64,000 nucleotides of DNA from Sagittula salina (GTDB lineage: Bacteria > Pseudomonadota > Alphaproteobacteria > Rhodobacterales > Rhodobacteraceae). Under the pieces are notes generated by a model. It saw nothing but the letters and a program-made list of their open reading frames with translations. It made no database searches and was not told where the DNA came from. Shown here piece by piece: positions 26,020-34,857 of this stretch; within the stretch, counting starts at the first letter, position 1; the number at the start of each line of letters is the position of its first letter. Made by a program: the position numbers and the translations under genes. The DNA is taken from the NCBI RefSeq assembly GCF_017813235.1, contig NZ_JAGISH010000008.1, positions 62,001 through 126,000 on the forward strand. The letters are read 5' to 3'.

Positions 26020-27600
26020 TCACTCGCGGAAGGCTTTTGCGAAATAATCGGTGAAAGGCTTCACGAGGTAGGCCAGTGGCGTACGGTCTTCCGTGCGGAT
26101 GAAGGCCTCCACCGGCATGCCGGGGATCAGCACCGCGCCCTCTGGCAGGCGCGCGATCTCTCCCTCGTTCAGCACGATCTCCGCGCGGTAATAGCTGCGG
26201 CGCGCGGCCTCGTCGGTGAAGGCATCCGCCGAGATCTGCCGAACTTCGCCGAACAGCTCCGGCGTCTCCTTCTGGTCCAGAGAGGAAAACCGCAGACCCA
26301 CGTCCTGATCGACGAAAAGCTTGTCGATGTGGATCGGTTCCACCTGGGCCGCGATCACCAGCGGGCGGTCCTGCGGCACGAGGTAGAGCACCGGATCCGC
26401 CGGGCGGATCACCGAACGCGGGGTGAAAATCGTCAGCCCGTAGACCACGCCCGAAACCGGCGCCGTGATCTCCATCCGGCTGAGCCGTTCCTTCAGGGCA
26501 CGGCGTTGCTCAGCCAACTCGCGTTCACGGAACTGGAGGTCGCGCAGGGTGGTGATCGCCTCCTCGCGGCGCTGGGTCTCCAGCCCGAGAATCTGGATCT
26601 CCGTCTCCGTGATGCGGCCCTCCGCCTGCGCCTTCTGCGCGATCAACTCGCCGACGGTGCCGCCCAGCCGGGCCTTTTCCCGCTGCAGGGCCAGCACTTC
26701 GGGCGCGCGGATCAGCTTCTTGCGGATCAATTCTTCCTTGTTGGTCAGTTCCTCGCCGATCAGGTCCAACTGCGCGGCCAGCGATGCCTGCTGCGATTCG
26801 ACCCCGCGCACCTGGTCGGCGATCTGTTCCGTCCGCTTGCGCAGCTGGTCGACCTGCTTGGCCAGCGATTCCGCACGCGCAAAGAACAGGTTGCGCTGGC
26901 CCTCCACCAGTTCCGCGATCTCGGGCTCTTGCCGAGCCGCCATCAACAGCGGCTCAGGAAAGACGATCTCCTCAGTGCCGTCGCGTTCGGCCACAAGCCG
27001 CGCCCGCCGCGCCATCAATTCAAAAAGCTGTCCCTCCGCGATGGTCAGTTCCGATTGCAGCAGCGTCGGGTCCAGCCGGATCAGCACCTGTCCGGAGGCG
27101 ACCTCATCGCCCTCGTCCACCAGTATTTCCGAGACCACCCCCCCGTCCGGGTGCTGCACGATCTGCCGGTTCTGGTCGACCTCGATCTGGCCGGAGGCCA
27201 CGATGGCACCGGAAATGTTCGTCGTGGCCGCCCAGCCGCCGAAACCGCCCACCAGAAGCAGCACGGCGAGGACGCCCGCAATCATCGGCCCGCGCGTCGG
27301 AAAGGTCGCGTGGCCCTCCGGTGCCGCAGGGGGCTTTGGTGTGGGCTTTGGTGTGGGCTTTGGTGTGGGCTTTGGCGGCGCGGGGTTCGCCGCGGCCGCC
27401 CGCGCAACCGTCGGCCCGGACTTTGAACCGCTGTCTGGCCCGCTGTCTGGCTCTGCCTCTGGCCCTACCTCTGGCCCGATAGCCGGGCCGGCCTTCTGCG
27501 GTTCGATCCGGCCAAGGGGCCGCATCGTCTGCTCGCCGCCTTTCAAGCCCCCTCCCGGTACATCATCCGCCTTCTCCCGCGACTCCGGTGTCCTGCTCAT
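26020..27600 (-). CDS. Type I secretion adaptor, HlyD/PrtE family, with proline-rich N-terminal extension
   Basis: 526 residues, clearly longer than the usual ~430-450. A Pro/Gly-rich cytoplasmic leader (residues 1 to ~100) contains PKPTPKPTPKPTPKPP at 77-91 and degenerate GPEVGPEAEPDSGPDSG. One TM helix (MIAGVLAVLLLVGGFGGWAA, ~106-125), a barrel-sandwich segment, a long coiled coil, and PVSGVVYGLTIFTPRSVI follow. The leader codons include 3.75 copies of a 12-bp unit. The protein bridges the inner-membrane ABC exporter to an outer-membrane TolC-like channel. ATGA overlap with the ABC gene. Confidence 0.9.
   Translation of the reverse strand: MSRTPESREKADDVPGGGLKGGEQTMRPLGRIEPQKAGPAIGPEVGPEAEPDSGPDSGSKSGPTVARAAAANPAPPKPTPKPTPKPTPKPPAAPEGHATFPTRGPMIAGVLAVLLLVGGFGGWAATTNISGAIVASGQIEVDQNRQIVQHPDGGVVSEILVDEGDEVASGQVLIRLDPTLLQSELTIAEGQLFELMARRARLVAERDGTEEIVFPEPLLMAARQEPEIAELVEGQRNLFFARAESLAKQVDQLRKRTEQIADQVRGVESQQASLAAQLDLIGEELTNKEELIRKKLIRAPEVLALQREKARLGGTVGELIAQKAQAEGRITETEIQILGLETQRREEAITTLRDLQFRERELAEQRRALKERLSRMEITAPVSGVVYGLTIFTPRSVIRPADPVLYLVPQDRPLVIAAQVEPIHIDKLFVDQDVGLRFSSLDQKETPELFGEVRQISADAFTDEAARRSYYRAEIVLNEGEIARLPEGAVLIPGMPVEAFIRTEDRTPLAYLVKPFTDYFAKAFRE
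27331..27375. repeat. 12-bp tandem repeat in the HlyD-family gene
   Basis: Unit GGGCTTTGGTGT, 3.75 copies (27331-27342, 27343-27354, 27355-27366, then a partial), encoding TPKP-type residues on the minus strand. Slippage would change the leader length in steps of four residues without breaking the frame. Confidence 0.8.
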
Positions 27601-29330
27601 CGCATGCCTCCCGGCGTCGCCGCCTTCTGGATCTGCTGGTGGTTCTTCACCATCTGCTGCAGCACCTCATCCTTCGGACCAAAGGCGACGCGCTGTCCGC
27701 CCTCCAGCATCAGGAGCTTGTTGCATTCCTTGATGGCCGCCGGGCGGTGCGCCATGATCAGCACCGACTTGCCCTCTGCCCGGAAGCCCGCGATGGCGCG
27801 GTTCACCGCTTCGGATCCCTCGTTGTCGAGGTTGGAATTCGGCTCGTCCAGCACCAGCAGTACCGGGTCGCCGTACATGGCCCGCGCCAGGCCGATGCGC
27901 TGCATCTGCCCGCCCGAAAGGCGCCCGCCAACCGCGCTGACCCGGGTGTCGTAGCCATGTGGCAACTTCAGGATCATCTCGTGCGCGTCGGCCTTCTTTG
28001 CGGCCTCTACCACCTTCGCCGCGTCCGGTTCGGACGACAGGCGCGCGATGTTCTCGGCGATGGTGCCGTCGAACAGCGTAACCCGCTGCGGCAGATATCC
28101 GATGTGGCTCCCCAGCACATCCGGCCCGTATTGATCGAGCGAGGCGCCGTCCAGCCGGATCTTGCCCCCTGCGGGCCGCCAGACTCCGGTCAGCGCTCGC
28201 GCCAGCGTCGATTTCCCCGACCCCGAGGGCCCGATTACCCCGACGGCGTCGCCGGGGGTGACGTTAAAGGTCACCAGCCGCAGCGATGCCTGCTGTTCGC
28301 CGGGGGCCACGATGGTCAGCTGCTGCACGTCCAGCCGCGCTTTCGGGCGGGGCAGGGCGGTGCGCGGCGCCTCCGCCGGAACTTCGCTCAGCAACTGCAC
28401 GAGGTTGTCCCAGCCCTTCCGCGCCCGCGTCACCATCGGCCACTGGCCGATGGCCAGCTCGATCGGGGCCAGCGCGCGACCCATCAGGATCGACCCGGCG
28501 ATCATCGCCCCGGAGGACAGTTCTCCCTGCAGGACCAGATAGGCGCCAAGCCCGAGCATCCCCGACTGCAGGATCATGCGAAACGTCTTCGTCATGGTGG
28601 AAAAGGTGCCGGTAATGTCGGCGGTGGTGATCTGGCCCGACAGCGCCTCTCCCCGTGCGCCGATCCAGCGGCCAAAGGCATCGCGCCGCATACCCAGCGC
28701 CTGCACCATCTCCGCTTCCTGCCGGATCTGCTCCGACGTGCGTTCCGCCTGCATGACGGACATGTTCGCCTTGAGGGTCGGACGGCGTGAAATCAGCTGG
28801 TTCGCGAGCGTCACCACGATCAGGACGGAGCCGCCCGCCACCGCGAGCCATCCCATCCATGGATGAAAGACGAAGAGCCCGGCGAGGAAGATCGGGGCCC
28901 AGGGTATGTCGAAAGCCGCGAGCAGGACCGGCGAGGACATCAGCCGCTGCACTGATTCGAGGTCGCGCAGGCCGGTCTGGGCCAGTTCGTCCTGCTGGAT
29001 GGCCGAGCGCCGCAGCACCGCGTCGAAGACCCGCAGGTCCAGAGCCGCCTGAAACCGCGCCGCGACCCGTCCCATGACGCGCCCGCGCACGTAGTCGAGC
29101 ACGCCCATCATGCTGTAAAGGAACAGAACCAGCACCGAAAGCGCCACCAGCGTCGCCACCGACCGTGACCCCAGCACCCGGTCGTAGACCTGCAGCATGT
29201 ACATCGGGCCGGTCAGCATCAGCATGTTCACCAGAAAGCTGAAAATACCGACGAACCAGTAATAGGATCGCGACTGCCGCCTTGCGGCGCGCAGTTCCTC
29301 GCGTCCGGTGTTCTTGGTCTGGGTGCTCAT
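27597..29330 (-). CDS. Type I secretion ABC transporter, PrtD/AprD/LapB-like permease-ATPase
   Basis: 577 residues. Five to six TM helices in the first ~300 (YYWFVGIFSFLVNMLMLTGPMYMLQVYDRVLGSRS is the family's opening), then Walker A IGPSGSGKSTL, signature LSGGQMQRI and Walker B LLVLDEPNSNLD. No N-terminal C39-like domain. It exports unfolded C-terminal-signal proteins. Start MSTQTKN at 29330; a longer upstream reading is Arg-rich and implausible. No TolC gene is nearby; the RTX protein at 34858 is a candidate cargo. Confidence 0.92.
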   Translation of the reverse strand: MSTQTKNTGREELRAARRQSRSYYWFVGIFSFLVNMLMLTGPMYMLQVYDRVLGSRSVATLVALSVLVLFLYSMMGVLDYVRGRVMGRVAARFQAALDLRVFDAVLRRSAIQQDELAQTGLRDLESVQRLMSSPVLLAAFDIPWAPIFLAGLFVFHPWMGWLAVAGGSVLIVVTLANQLISRRPTLKANMSVMQAERTSEQIRQEAEMVQALGMRRDAFGRWIGARGEALSGQITTADITGTFSTMTKTFRMILQSGMLGLGAYLVLQGELSSGAMIAGSILMGRALAPIELAIGQWPMVTRARKGWDNLVQLLSEVPAEAPRTALPRPKARLDVQQLTIVAPGEQQASLRLVTFNVTPGDAVGVIGPSGSGKSTLARALTGVWRPAGGKIRLDGASLDQYGPDVLGSHIGYLPQRVTLFDGTIAENIARLSSEPDAAKVVEAAKKADAHEMILKLPHGYDTRVSAVGGRLSGGQMQRIGLARAMYGDPVLLVLDEPNSNLDNEGSEAVNRAIAGFRAEGKSVLIMAHRPAAIKECNKLLMLEGGQRVAFGPKDEVLQQMVKNHQQIQKAATPGGMR

Positions 29331-29640
29331 CCCTTGTGTCTGTCCCTCGATCCATGGCGGTGGTCCCTGACGGGACCTGCGTCGTTTCCTGCAAGGCCGT
29401 CCCGCATGGCCGTCCTGTGTGGTCATCCTGCGCACGGGTGGCGCGGGTGATCGGCATGCCTGTGGCCAGCGGGCCCGGTTTCAGGCCGGACGACAAGGCG
29501 CCCATTGGCGCATTAAACCCAAAGTACTGCGAAAGTCTGGATTTTCCCTTCCTTCCGTCGTCACAATCTGAAACTAAAACACGGTAACTTTCGGGGAAGC
29601 CTTGCTGCTTTCCAATGACTTTCGTCCCGGGAGGACCGGA
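29331..29640. other. Divergent intergenic region between the T1SS genes and mlaA
   Basis: 310 bp, no gene. An A/T-rich stretch near 29515-29590 (TTAAACC, AAACTAAAACACGG) is the likeliest promoter area for one or both directions, but I could not assign a clear -35/-10. Confidence 0.5.
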
Positions 29641-30390
29641 ATGCTCGCCCTCCGTGCGTTTTTCGCCATGGTTCCGCTAGCGCTGACGCTAGCTGCCTGT
29701 TCGATTCCCGGACCGGAGCAGGCTCCCGATGGCATCTGGGATCCGAACGAGCCCGCGAACCGCCGCGTGCACGCGTTCAACACCCGCGTCGACGACAAGG
29801 TCTTGCGCGGCGCCGGCACTGGCGTCATGGAGGCGTTGCCTGCGGGGGGCCGGCAGGCGGTCAGCCAGTTCGCCGATACGGTCGGCACGCCGCAGACGGT
29901 GGTGAACCAACTCCTGCAGTTGCGGCTCTGGCGGGCGACGCAGAACACGCTGCGCTTTGCCCTGAATGCCACCGTCGGGCTGGGCGTTCTGGACCCGGCC
30001 TCCGAGTTGGGGCTGACGCCGGACAAGAGCGATTTTGGCGAAACGCTGGCCGTCTGGGGCGTGCCCGAGGGCGCCTACATGGTGGTGCCTTTCGTCGGCC
30101 CTTCGACAGAGCGCGGCGCCACCGGCATGGTGGTCGATCTTTTCACCGATCCGCTCGCCTATGTGCTGCATTCGCCCGAACGCTACCTGCCGCCGCTGGC
30201 AAAGGCGGCGGACAGGGTCATCGCGCGCGGCGAGTTCTCGCAAACCGTGGATTCGGTTCTATATGACAGCAGCGACGCCTACGCGCAGACCCGGTTGATG
30301 CACCTCCAGCACCGCCGTTACACGCTGGGCGCAGAGGACCCCGCCTCGGCCGACATCGACCCGATGGCGCTCGACACGACAGGGTTCTGA
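29641..30390 (+). CDS. mlaA: MlaA/VacJ-family outer-membrane lipoprotein
   Basis: 249 residues with signal peptide and lipobox LTLAAC (C20). VacJ regions: IWDPNEPANRRVHAFNTRVDD, LRFALNATVGLGVLDPAS, KSDFGETLAVWGVPEGAYMVVPFVGPSTER. MlaA removes mislocalised phospholipid from the outer leaflet and passes it to periplasmic MlaC. mlaC follows on the same strand 84 bp later; the MlaBDEF inner-membrane genes are not in the window. The ATG at 29641 is chosen because it makes the lipoprotein signal. Confidence 0.9.
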   Translation: MLALRAFFAMVPLALTLAACSIPGPEQAPDGIWDPNEPANRRVHAFNTRVDDKVLRGAGTGVMEALPAGGRQAVSQFADTVGTPQTVVNQLLQLRLWRATQNTLRFALNATVGLGVLDPASELGLTPDKSDFGETLAVWGVPEGAYMVVPFVGPSTERGATGMVVDLFTDPLAYVLHSPERYLPPLAKAADRVIARGEFSQTVDSVLYDSSDAYAQTRLMHLQHRRYTLGAEDPASADIDPMALDTTGF

Positions 30391-30474
30391 CGGCCCGCGC
30401 TCCGTTGTGGACGAGGCCACGAACACGGCCGCAGACCGGGGCCAAAGCAAGAAGCCAGAGCAAGGAGAAATCCA

Positions 30475-31083
30475 ATGTCCCCCTTCGAGACCCGTCGCGG
30501 CGTCATCGGCGCCACGCTCGCCTCCCTCGCCGCGCTGGCCCTGCCGGGTGCCGCGTTCGCCGCGCTGACCGAAGCCGCCGCACGCAAGCTGGTCGACGGA
30601 CTGGTGGCCGAAATCAACAGGGTCATCGCCTCCGGCAAGTCGCCCTCGGCCATGTACGACGATTTCGAGAAGATCTTTCGCCGTTACGCAGACCTGCCCT
30701 ACATCGCCGCCTACGCACTGGGCGCCGACGGGCGGCGCGCCACGGCGGCCCAGAAGAAAGCCTTCACCAACGCCTTTACCGGCTATCTCTCGCGCAAGTA
30801 CGGCTCTCGTTTCCGCGAATTCATCGGCGGCCGGCTCGAAGTTCAGGGCGTCAAGGCCGTGAAGAACTATTACGAAGTCGCCACTACCGCGTACCTGAAG
30901 GGCCAGAGCCCCTTCGCCGTGACCTTCCACACCTCGGACCGCACGGGCAAACCCTTGATGTTCAACATGTATATCGAAGGCGTGAACCTGCTTCTGACCG
31001 AGCGCACCGAAATCGGCGCCATGCTGGACAAGCGCCGCGGCAATATCGACGCGATGATCGCGGACCTGAAAAAAGCGGGCTAA
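30475..31083 (+). CDS. mlaC: MlaC/Ttg2D-family phospholipid-binding protein
   Basis: 202 residues with a twin-arginine-like n-region (ETRRGVIGAT) and hydrophobic core ending in AAFA. The family body FEKIFRRYADLPYIAAYALG ... FTNAFTGYLSRKYGSRFREF is typical. It carries phospholipid between MlaA and the MlaFEDB complex. SD AAGGAGAAA precedes the ATG. It is the second gene after mlaA. Confidence 0.9.
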   Translation: MSPFETRRGVIGATLASLAALALPGAAFAALTEAAARKLVDGLVAEINRVIASGKSPSAMYDDFEKIFRRYADLPYIAAYALGADGRRATAAQKKAFTNAFTGYLSRKYGSRFREFIGGRLEVQGVKAVKNYYEVATTAYLKGQSPFAVTFHTSDRTGKPLMFNMYIEGVNLLLTERTEIGAMLDKRRGNIDAMIADLKKAG

Positions 31084-31388
31084 GCCATCGCCGAGGCGCG
31101 TCTCCGGCCAGACATCGGCGCCTTGGCGGCGGTGGACTGTTCCGGCGGCAAGGACTACGCGCGGCCACTGCGGCGCGCCGGGGGCTTGCCCGCTTGCGCC
31201 CGGACCGTCTGCGGTTAAAGCTGCGCGTCGACAAGGCGGTGGCAAGGACCGAAAACGGCTGCGGCCCCGGCCATCACGCCGACCCGATCGCCGCCTGCCG
31301 TGCGGAACCCCGCCACGACTGTGCCACGACCGCGCCATGACAGATCCCTGACAGATCCCTGCCAGGCCCCGCAAGGACCGAGACCCAG
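31084..31388. other. Intergenic stretch between mlaC and moeA
   Basis: 305 bp without a supportable gene. An 11-bp tandem duplicate TGACAGATCCC occupies 31338-31359. The GC content is near that of coding regions, but no frame has a start, SD and a length that would make a case. Confidence 0.5.
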
Positions 31389-32648
31389 ATGACGCTGAAA
31401 CCGCCGCCCCTCAGCAACGATTGCTTTGCCCTGCCGCCGGGCGTGAACTGGACCCCCGTGGACGACGCCCTGCGCCTGTTGCGGGACCGGCTGACCCGTG
31501 TGGTGGCCCCCGAAAGCGTTCCATTGCTGGCAGCCCCGGGCCGGATCCTCGCGCAGGACCTGCCCGCCCTGCGCGCCAATCCGGCGGAGGCCAATACCGC
31601 CGTCGATGGCTACGGCTTTGCCGCCGCGCACACGGGCGGGGGCGACATCTCCCTGCCGCTGGTTCAGGGGCGCGCGGCTGCGGGCAAACCTTTCGCGGGC
31701 ACCGTGCCTCCGGGCCACGCCATACGCGTGCTGACCGGCGCCGCCCTGCCGGAGGGCGTCGATTCGGTCGTGCTGGACGAGGATTGCGCCACCGACGCGC
31801 ACCATGTGGCCTTTCGCGGCCCGGTCAAACCCGGCGCCAATACCCGCCGCGCGGGCGAGGACATGAACAAGGGCGCAACCGCCCTCGCGCAGGGCCGCCG
31901 CATCACCCCGTCCGACCTCGCACTGGCGGCGGCGACGGGGCATGCCACGCTGCCTGTCTACAGCCGTCTGCGCGTTGGTGTGCTCTCCACCGGAGACGAA
32001 ATCGTGCCAGCGGGCACCACAGCCGCGTCCGGTCAGATCTTCGACGCCAACCGGCCCATGTTGCTGGCAATGGCGACGCGCATGGGGTTCGATGCGATCG
32101 ATCTCGGCCATGTTCCGGACGACCGGGCCACCCTCCGCGCCCGCCTCGATGCGGCCGCCGCCGATGTTGACGTGATCCTGACATCGGGGGGGGCCTCTGC
32201 GGGGGACGAGGACCATGTCTCCGCTCTCCTGCGCGAAACGGGGGCGCTGACGGAATGGCGCATCGCGCTGAAACCGGGCCGCCCGCTGGCGCTGGGCCTC
32301 TGGGGGGGCACGCCGGTCTTCGGCCTGCCGGGCAACCCGGTCGCGGCCTTCACCTGTACCCTGATCTTCGCCCGCCCCGCCATGGACCTGCTCGCCGGTG
32401 CCGGCTGGTCGGAGCCCACGGGCTTCACCGTCCCCGCCGCCTTCGCCAAGTCCAAGAAACCCGGTCGCCGCGAATACCTGCGCGCCCGCATCCGCGATGG
32501 CCGGGCCAAGGTCTTCCGGTCCGAAGGCTCGGGCCGCATTTCCGGTCTTTCATGGGCCGAAGGCCTCGTGGAACTGGGTGATGGACCGTGCGAAATCGCC
32601 CCCGGCGACCCGGTCCGCTACATCCCCTTCGGCAGCTTCGGTCTCTGA
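31389..32648 (+). CDS. moeA: Molybdopterin molybdotransferase
   Basis: 419 residues. MoeA inserts molybdate into adenylylated molybdopterin. Four-domain layout: N-terminal linker and domain II with NTAVDGYGFAA, LTGAALPEGVDSVVLDED, then the MogA-like domain GVLSTGDEIVP ... TSGGASAGDEDHV and GLPGNPVAAF, and a C-terminal beta barrel. It completes the Mo-cofactor set with mobA, mobB and fdhD, although 8 kb apart. Confidence 0.94.
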   Translation: MTLKPPPLSNDCFALPPGVNWTPVDDALRLLRDRLTRVVAPESVPLLAAPGRILAQDLPALRANPAEANTAVDGYGFAAAHTGGGDISLPLVQGRAAAGKPFAGTVPPGHAIRVLTGAALPEGVDSVVLDEDCATDAHHVAFRGPVKPGANTRRAGEDMNKGATALAQGRRITPSDLALAAATGHATLPVYSRLRVGVLSTGDEIVPAGTTAASGQIFDANRPMLLAMATRMGFDAIDLGHVPDDRATLRARLDAAAADVDVILTSGGASAGDEDHVSALLRETGALTEWRIALKPGRPLALGLWGGTPVFGLPGNPVAAFTCTLIFARPAMDLLAGAGWSEPTGFTVPAAFAKSKKPGRREYLRARIRDGRAKVFRSEGSGRISGLSWAEGLVELGDGPCEIAPGDPVRYIPFGSFGL

Positions 32649-32674
32649 AACGGATCCGTCCAGCGCAAAGAAAC

Positions 32675-32760
32675 GCCCAAGCCCCGCGTTTCTTCGGTTT
32701 CCAAATACCGCGGGGGGAAGGCGCGGCACGCGCCGGGGGGCAGAGCCCCCGTCAACGCCC
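32675..32760. repeat. Dispersed intergenic repeat (copy E)
   Basis: In the minus orientation: a C-rich palindrome (CGGGGGCTCTGCCCCC), then GCGGTATTTGGAAACCGAAG. It lies between the convergent moeA and the two-TM gene. Confidence 0.6.
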
Positions 32761-32860
32761 GGATCCGGGCGTCAGGCATCATTGCGCACGCCAGTTGCCT
32801 GCCGGGAATTGTCCGGGCCCGGTCCGCACCCGGTATGGGAAGGGCTGCATGGGAGGGGCG

Positions 32861-33859
32861 TCAGTCGAAGGTCCCCGCCACGCGGCCCAGCAGCATGAAG
32901 GCACGCGAAGTCCGCGTCCCCGCAAAGGCGGAAATCTCCTCGTCCGAAAGCGCCTGCTCGACGCTTGAGAACAACTGATCGTAGCGCCGCAGGAAGTGGT
33001 GCGCCGCATCGCGAAAGATCGGGTCCTCGCGCATCCGCCCCGCCGCCAGTGCCAGCGAAGAACGGTCGTGCACCCCGCCCAGGGCCGCGATGGCGCGGCC
33101 GCGCTCGCCGCGTGCAAAGGCGCGCCAGACATCGGTGCGCGCCATGTCCGGGCGCAGGTCGTCCATGTAGATGCCGTCCTGGCTCAGCAGCGTCAGGATG
33201 TCCTGCGCCGCCTGGATCAGCTTGGCCGCCGCGCGGTCCTTCAGCGCGCGACGCAGCGCGGCAAAGCCCTCGTCGTCCTCCGCCGTTTCGGGAAAGTGCA
33301 GCGCGCGGATCAGGTCGCCACTGGCCAGCGGCGGTTGGAGCGCCTCGGCGGGAGTGCCCAGCGACAGCGTCGGCTGGTCGTCCTCCACGCGGGCGCCGCC
33401 CGCCTGCACCGGTTCCGCCTGACGCACGCCGCCCAGCATCGCCAGCGTCGCCTCGAGATTCTTCATCCCGCCGCCCAGATCGTCCAGCCGCTTGACGATC
33501 TGCGGATGCGGCGGCTGTCCCTTGCCGGCCTGGCTTTGCGCGACATAGGCCTGCCGCAAGGCATCGATGGCCGCCTGCAGGCGCGCGCTCTCGCTGCGCA
33601 TCACCTGGGAGGCGCGCACCGCCAGCGCCGCGACCCAGATCAGCGCCACCGGCAGCACCACCACCATGAGGACAAGGAGAAAGTTCATCCCCGCCCCGTC
33701 GCCGCCCGCCAGCCCGCCAGCCAGGAAGAACCACCCCGCCAGCAGAAGCCAGACCACGGTCAGCGCCGCGGCGGCGATTTCCACCGGCGTGACGCCGATC
33801 TCCTCGCCACGGCTGTACAGGCCCGGCGGCGTCGGTCTGGCTTCGGTCTTCTCGGCCAT
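32861..33859 (-). CDS. Hypothetical two-TM membrane protein
   Basis: 332 residues, no recognised domain. A short cytoplasmic lead (MAEKTEARPTPPGLYSRG), TM helices at ~27-47 and ~61-82 (LLVLMVVVLPVALIWVAALAV), then a mostly helical cytoplasmic domain including an E/A-rich linker and the conserved-looking tail FLRRYDQLFSSVEQALSDEEISAFAGTRTSRAFMLLGRVAG. Similar proteins occur next to greA in Rhodobacteraceae. It lies 8 bp downstream of the greA stop on the same strand. Confidence 0.75.
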   Translation of the reverse strand: MAEKTEARPTPPGLYSRGEEIGVTPVEIAAAALTVVWLLLAGWFFLAGGLAGGDGAGMNFLLVLMVVVLPVALIWVAALAVRASQVMRSESARLQAAIDALRQAYVAQSQAGKGQPPHPQIVKRLDDLGGGMKNLEATLAMLGGVRQAEPVQAGGARVEDDQPTLSLGTPAEALQPPLASGDLIRALHFPETAEDDEGFAALRRALKDRAAAKLIQAAQDILTLLSQDGIYMDDLRPDMARTDVWRAFARGERGRAIAALGGVHDRSSLALAAGRMREDPIFRDAAHHFLRRYDQLFSSVEQALSDEEISAFAGTRTSRAFMLLGRVAGTFD

Positions 33860-33867
33860 GGCGTGCC

Positions 33868-34338
33868 TTACTTATAGGTGATCGTCAGGATCTCGTAGGC
33901 GCGCTGCCCGCCGGGGGTGTTCACCTCGACGCTGTCGCCTTCTTCCTTGCCGATCAGCGCCCGCGCGATGGGGGATTTGACGTTCAGCAGGCCCTTCTCG
34001 ATGGAGGCCTCGTGCTCGCCGACGATCTGCCAGGTCTTCTCCTCGTCGGTATCCTCGTCGACCACGGTGACCGTGGCGCCGAACTTGATCGGGCCCGACA
34101 GCGTCTTCGGGTCGATCACCTCGGCCAGCCCCATCACGCCTTCGAGTTCCTTGATCCGGCCTTCGATGAAGCCCTGTTTCTCGCGCGCGGAATGATACTC
34201 CGCGTTTTCCTTCAGATCGCCCAGTTCGCGTGCCTCCGCGATCGCCTGAATGATGGCGGGACGCTCCACGGACTTGAGCTGCTTCAATTCTGCTTCGAGC
34301 GCGGTGTGACCCGCGCGGGTGATCAGGATCTTGTCCAT
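33868..34338 (-). CDS. greA: Transcription elongation factor GreA
   Basis: 156 residues. N-terminal coiled coil with [35 protein letters not shown], including the acidic tip D/E residues that stimulate RNA cleavage, and the C-terminal FKBP-like domain ([21 protein letters not shown]). It restarts backtracked RNA polymerase. The start at 34338 matches the family. Confidence 0.96.
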   Translation of the reverse strand: MDKILITRAGHTALEAELKQLKSVERPAIIQAIAEARELGDLKENAEYHSAREKQGFIEGRIKELEGVMGLAEVIDPKTLSGPIKFGATVTVVDEDTDEEKTWQIVGEHEASIEKGLLNVKSPIARALIGKEEGDSVEVNTPGGQRAYEILTITYK

Positions 34339-34857
34339 TTCGGATCTTCTTTACTGAGAGACGCGTTGAATGCGGAAAGTGTCGCGTGTGAGCCTTGATG
34401 TAAAGGCTGGTGATGAACAGGCATGTAATGTCCAAAGGTTCGCCTGGCCAGACGCATTCTCGCAATCCCGGCGGTATTGAGCGGTGGCTTGCACGGGCTG
34501 GACGCATCCGCAGGTACACCGGCCGGCAGCGCAGTCAGCGAGACCGGCCAGTCACCGGGGCCAGCCGCAAAGCGACCGGCACAGTCTGGTATGGCGGCAC
34601 GGCTGCATTGAATCCGCGTCGTCCGAATCGCCCTGGCCGCGAAGTATGCATTTAGTTTTCGGCAAACTGGACCAATCTGGCACACTGTTTCCACGGAGTG
34701 GGCAAAATTCGGTGAAATCAGGGCGCTCTCCGCCCTGTTTTCGCCATGACTGGCGGAAGTCTGGTCAGCGCCCCCCCGCCCGGCTGCACAGTTGGCGCGG
34801 GGGCCAGTCAGCGGCCTGTTCCACATTTGAATGACGGGATCAGGGGGGGTGAAATCA
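34339..34857. other. Divergent intergenic region between greA and the RTX gene
   Basis: 519 bp. Several short frames cross it but none has a family match or consistent codon use. The sequence drops in GC around 34640-34740, a likely promoter zone. An ATG at 34831 opens a frame that joins the RTX repeats only after base ~34980 and is probably spurious (see the RTX entry). Confidence 0.5.

Noticed and set aside
31338..31359. 11-bp tandem TGACAGATCCC before moeA
   Set aside because: Only two copies with no known regulator pattern; noted in the intergenic entry but not enough for a claim.
34831..34857. ATG at 34831 as the start of the RTX gene
   Set aside because: The first ~50 residues from it are out of frame with the RTX repeats that the 34858 reading shows in that interval, so the start is more likely a by-product of the frameshift.
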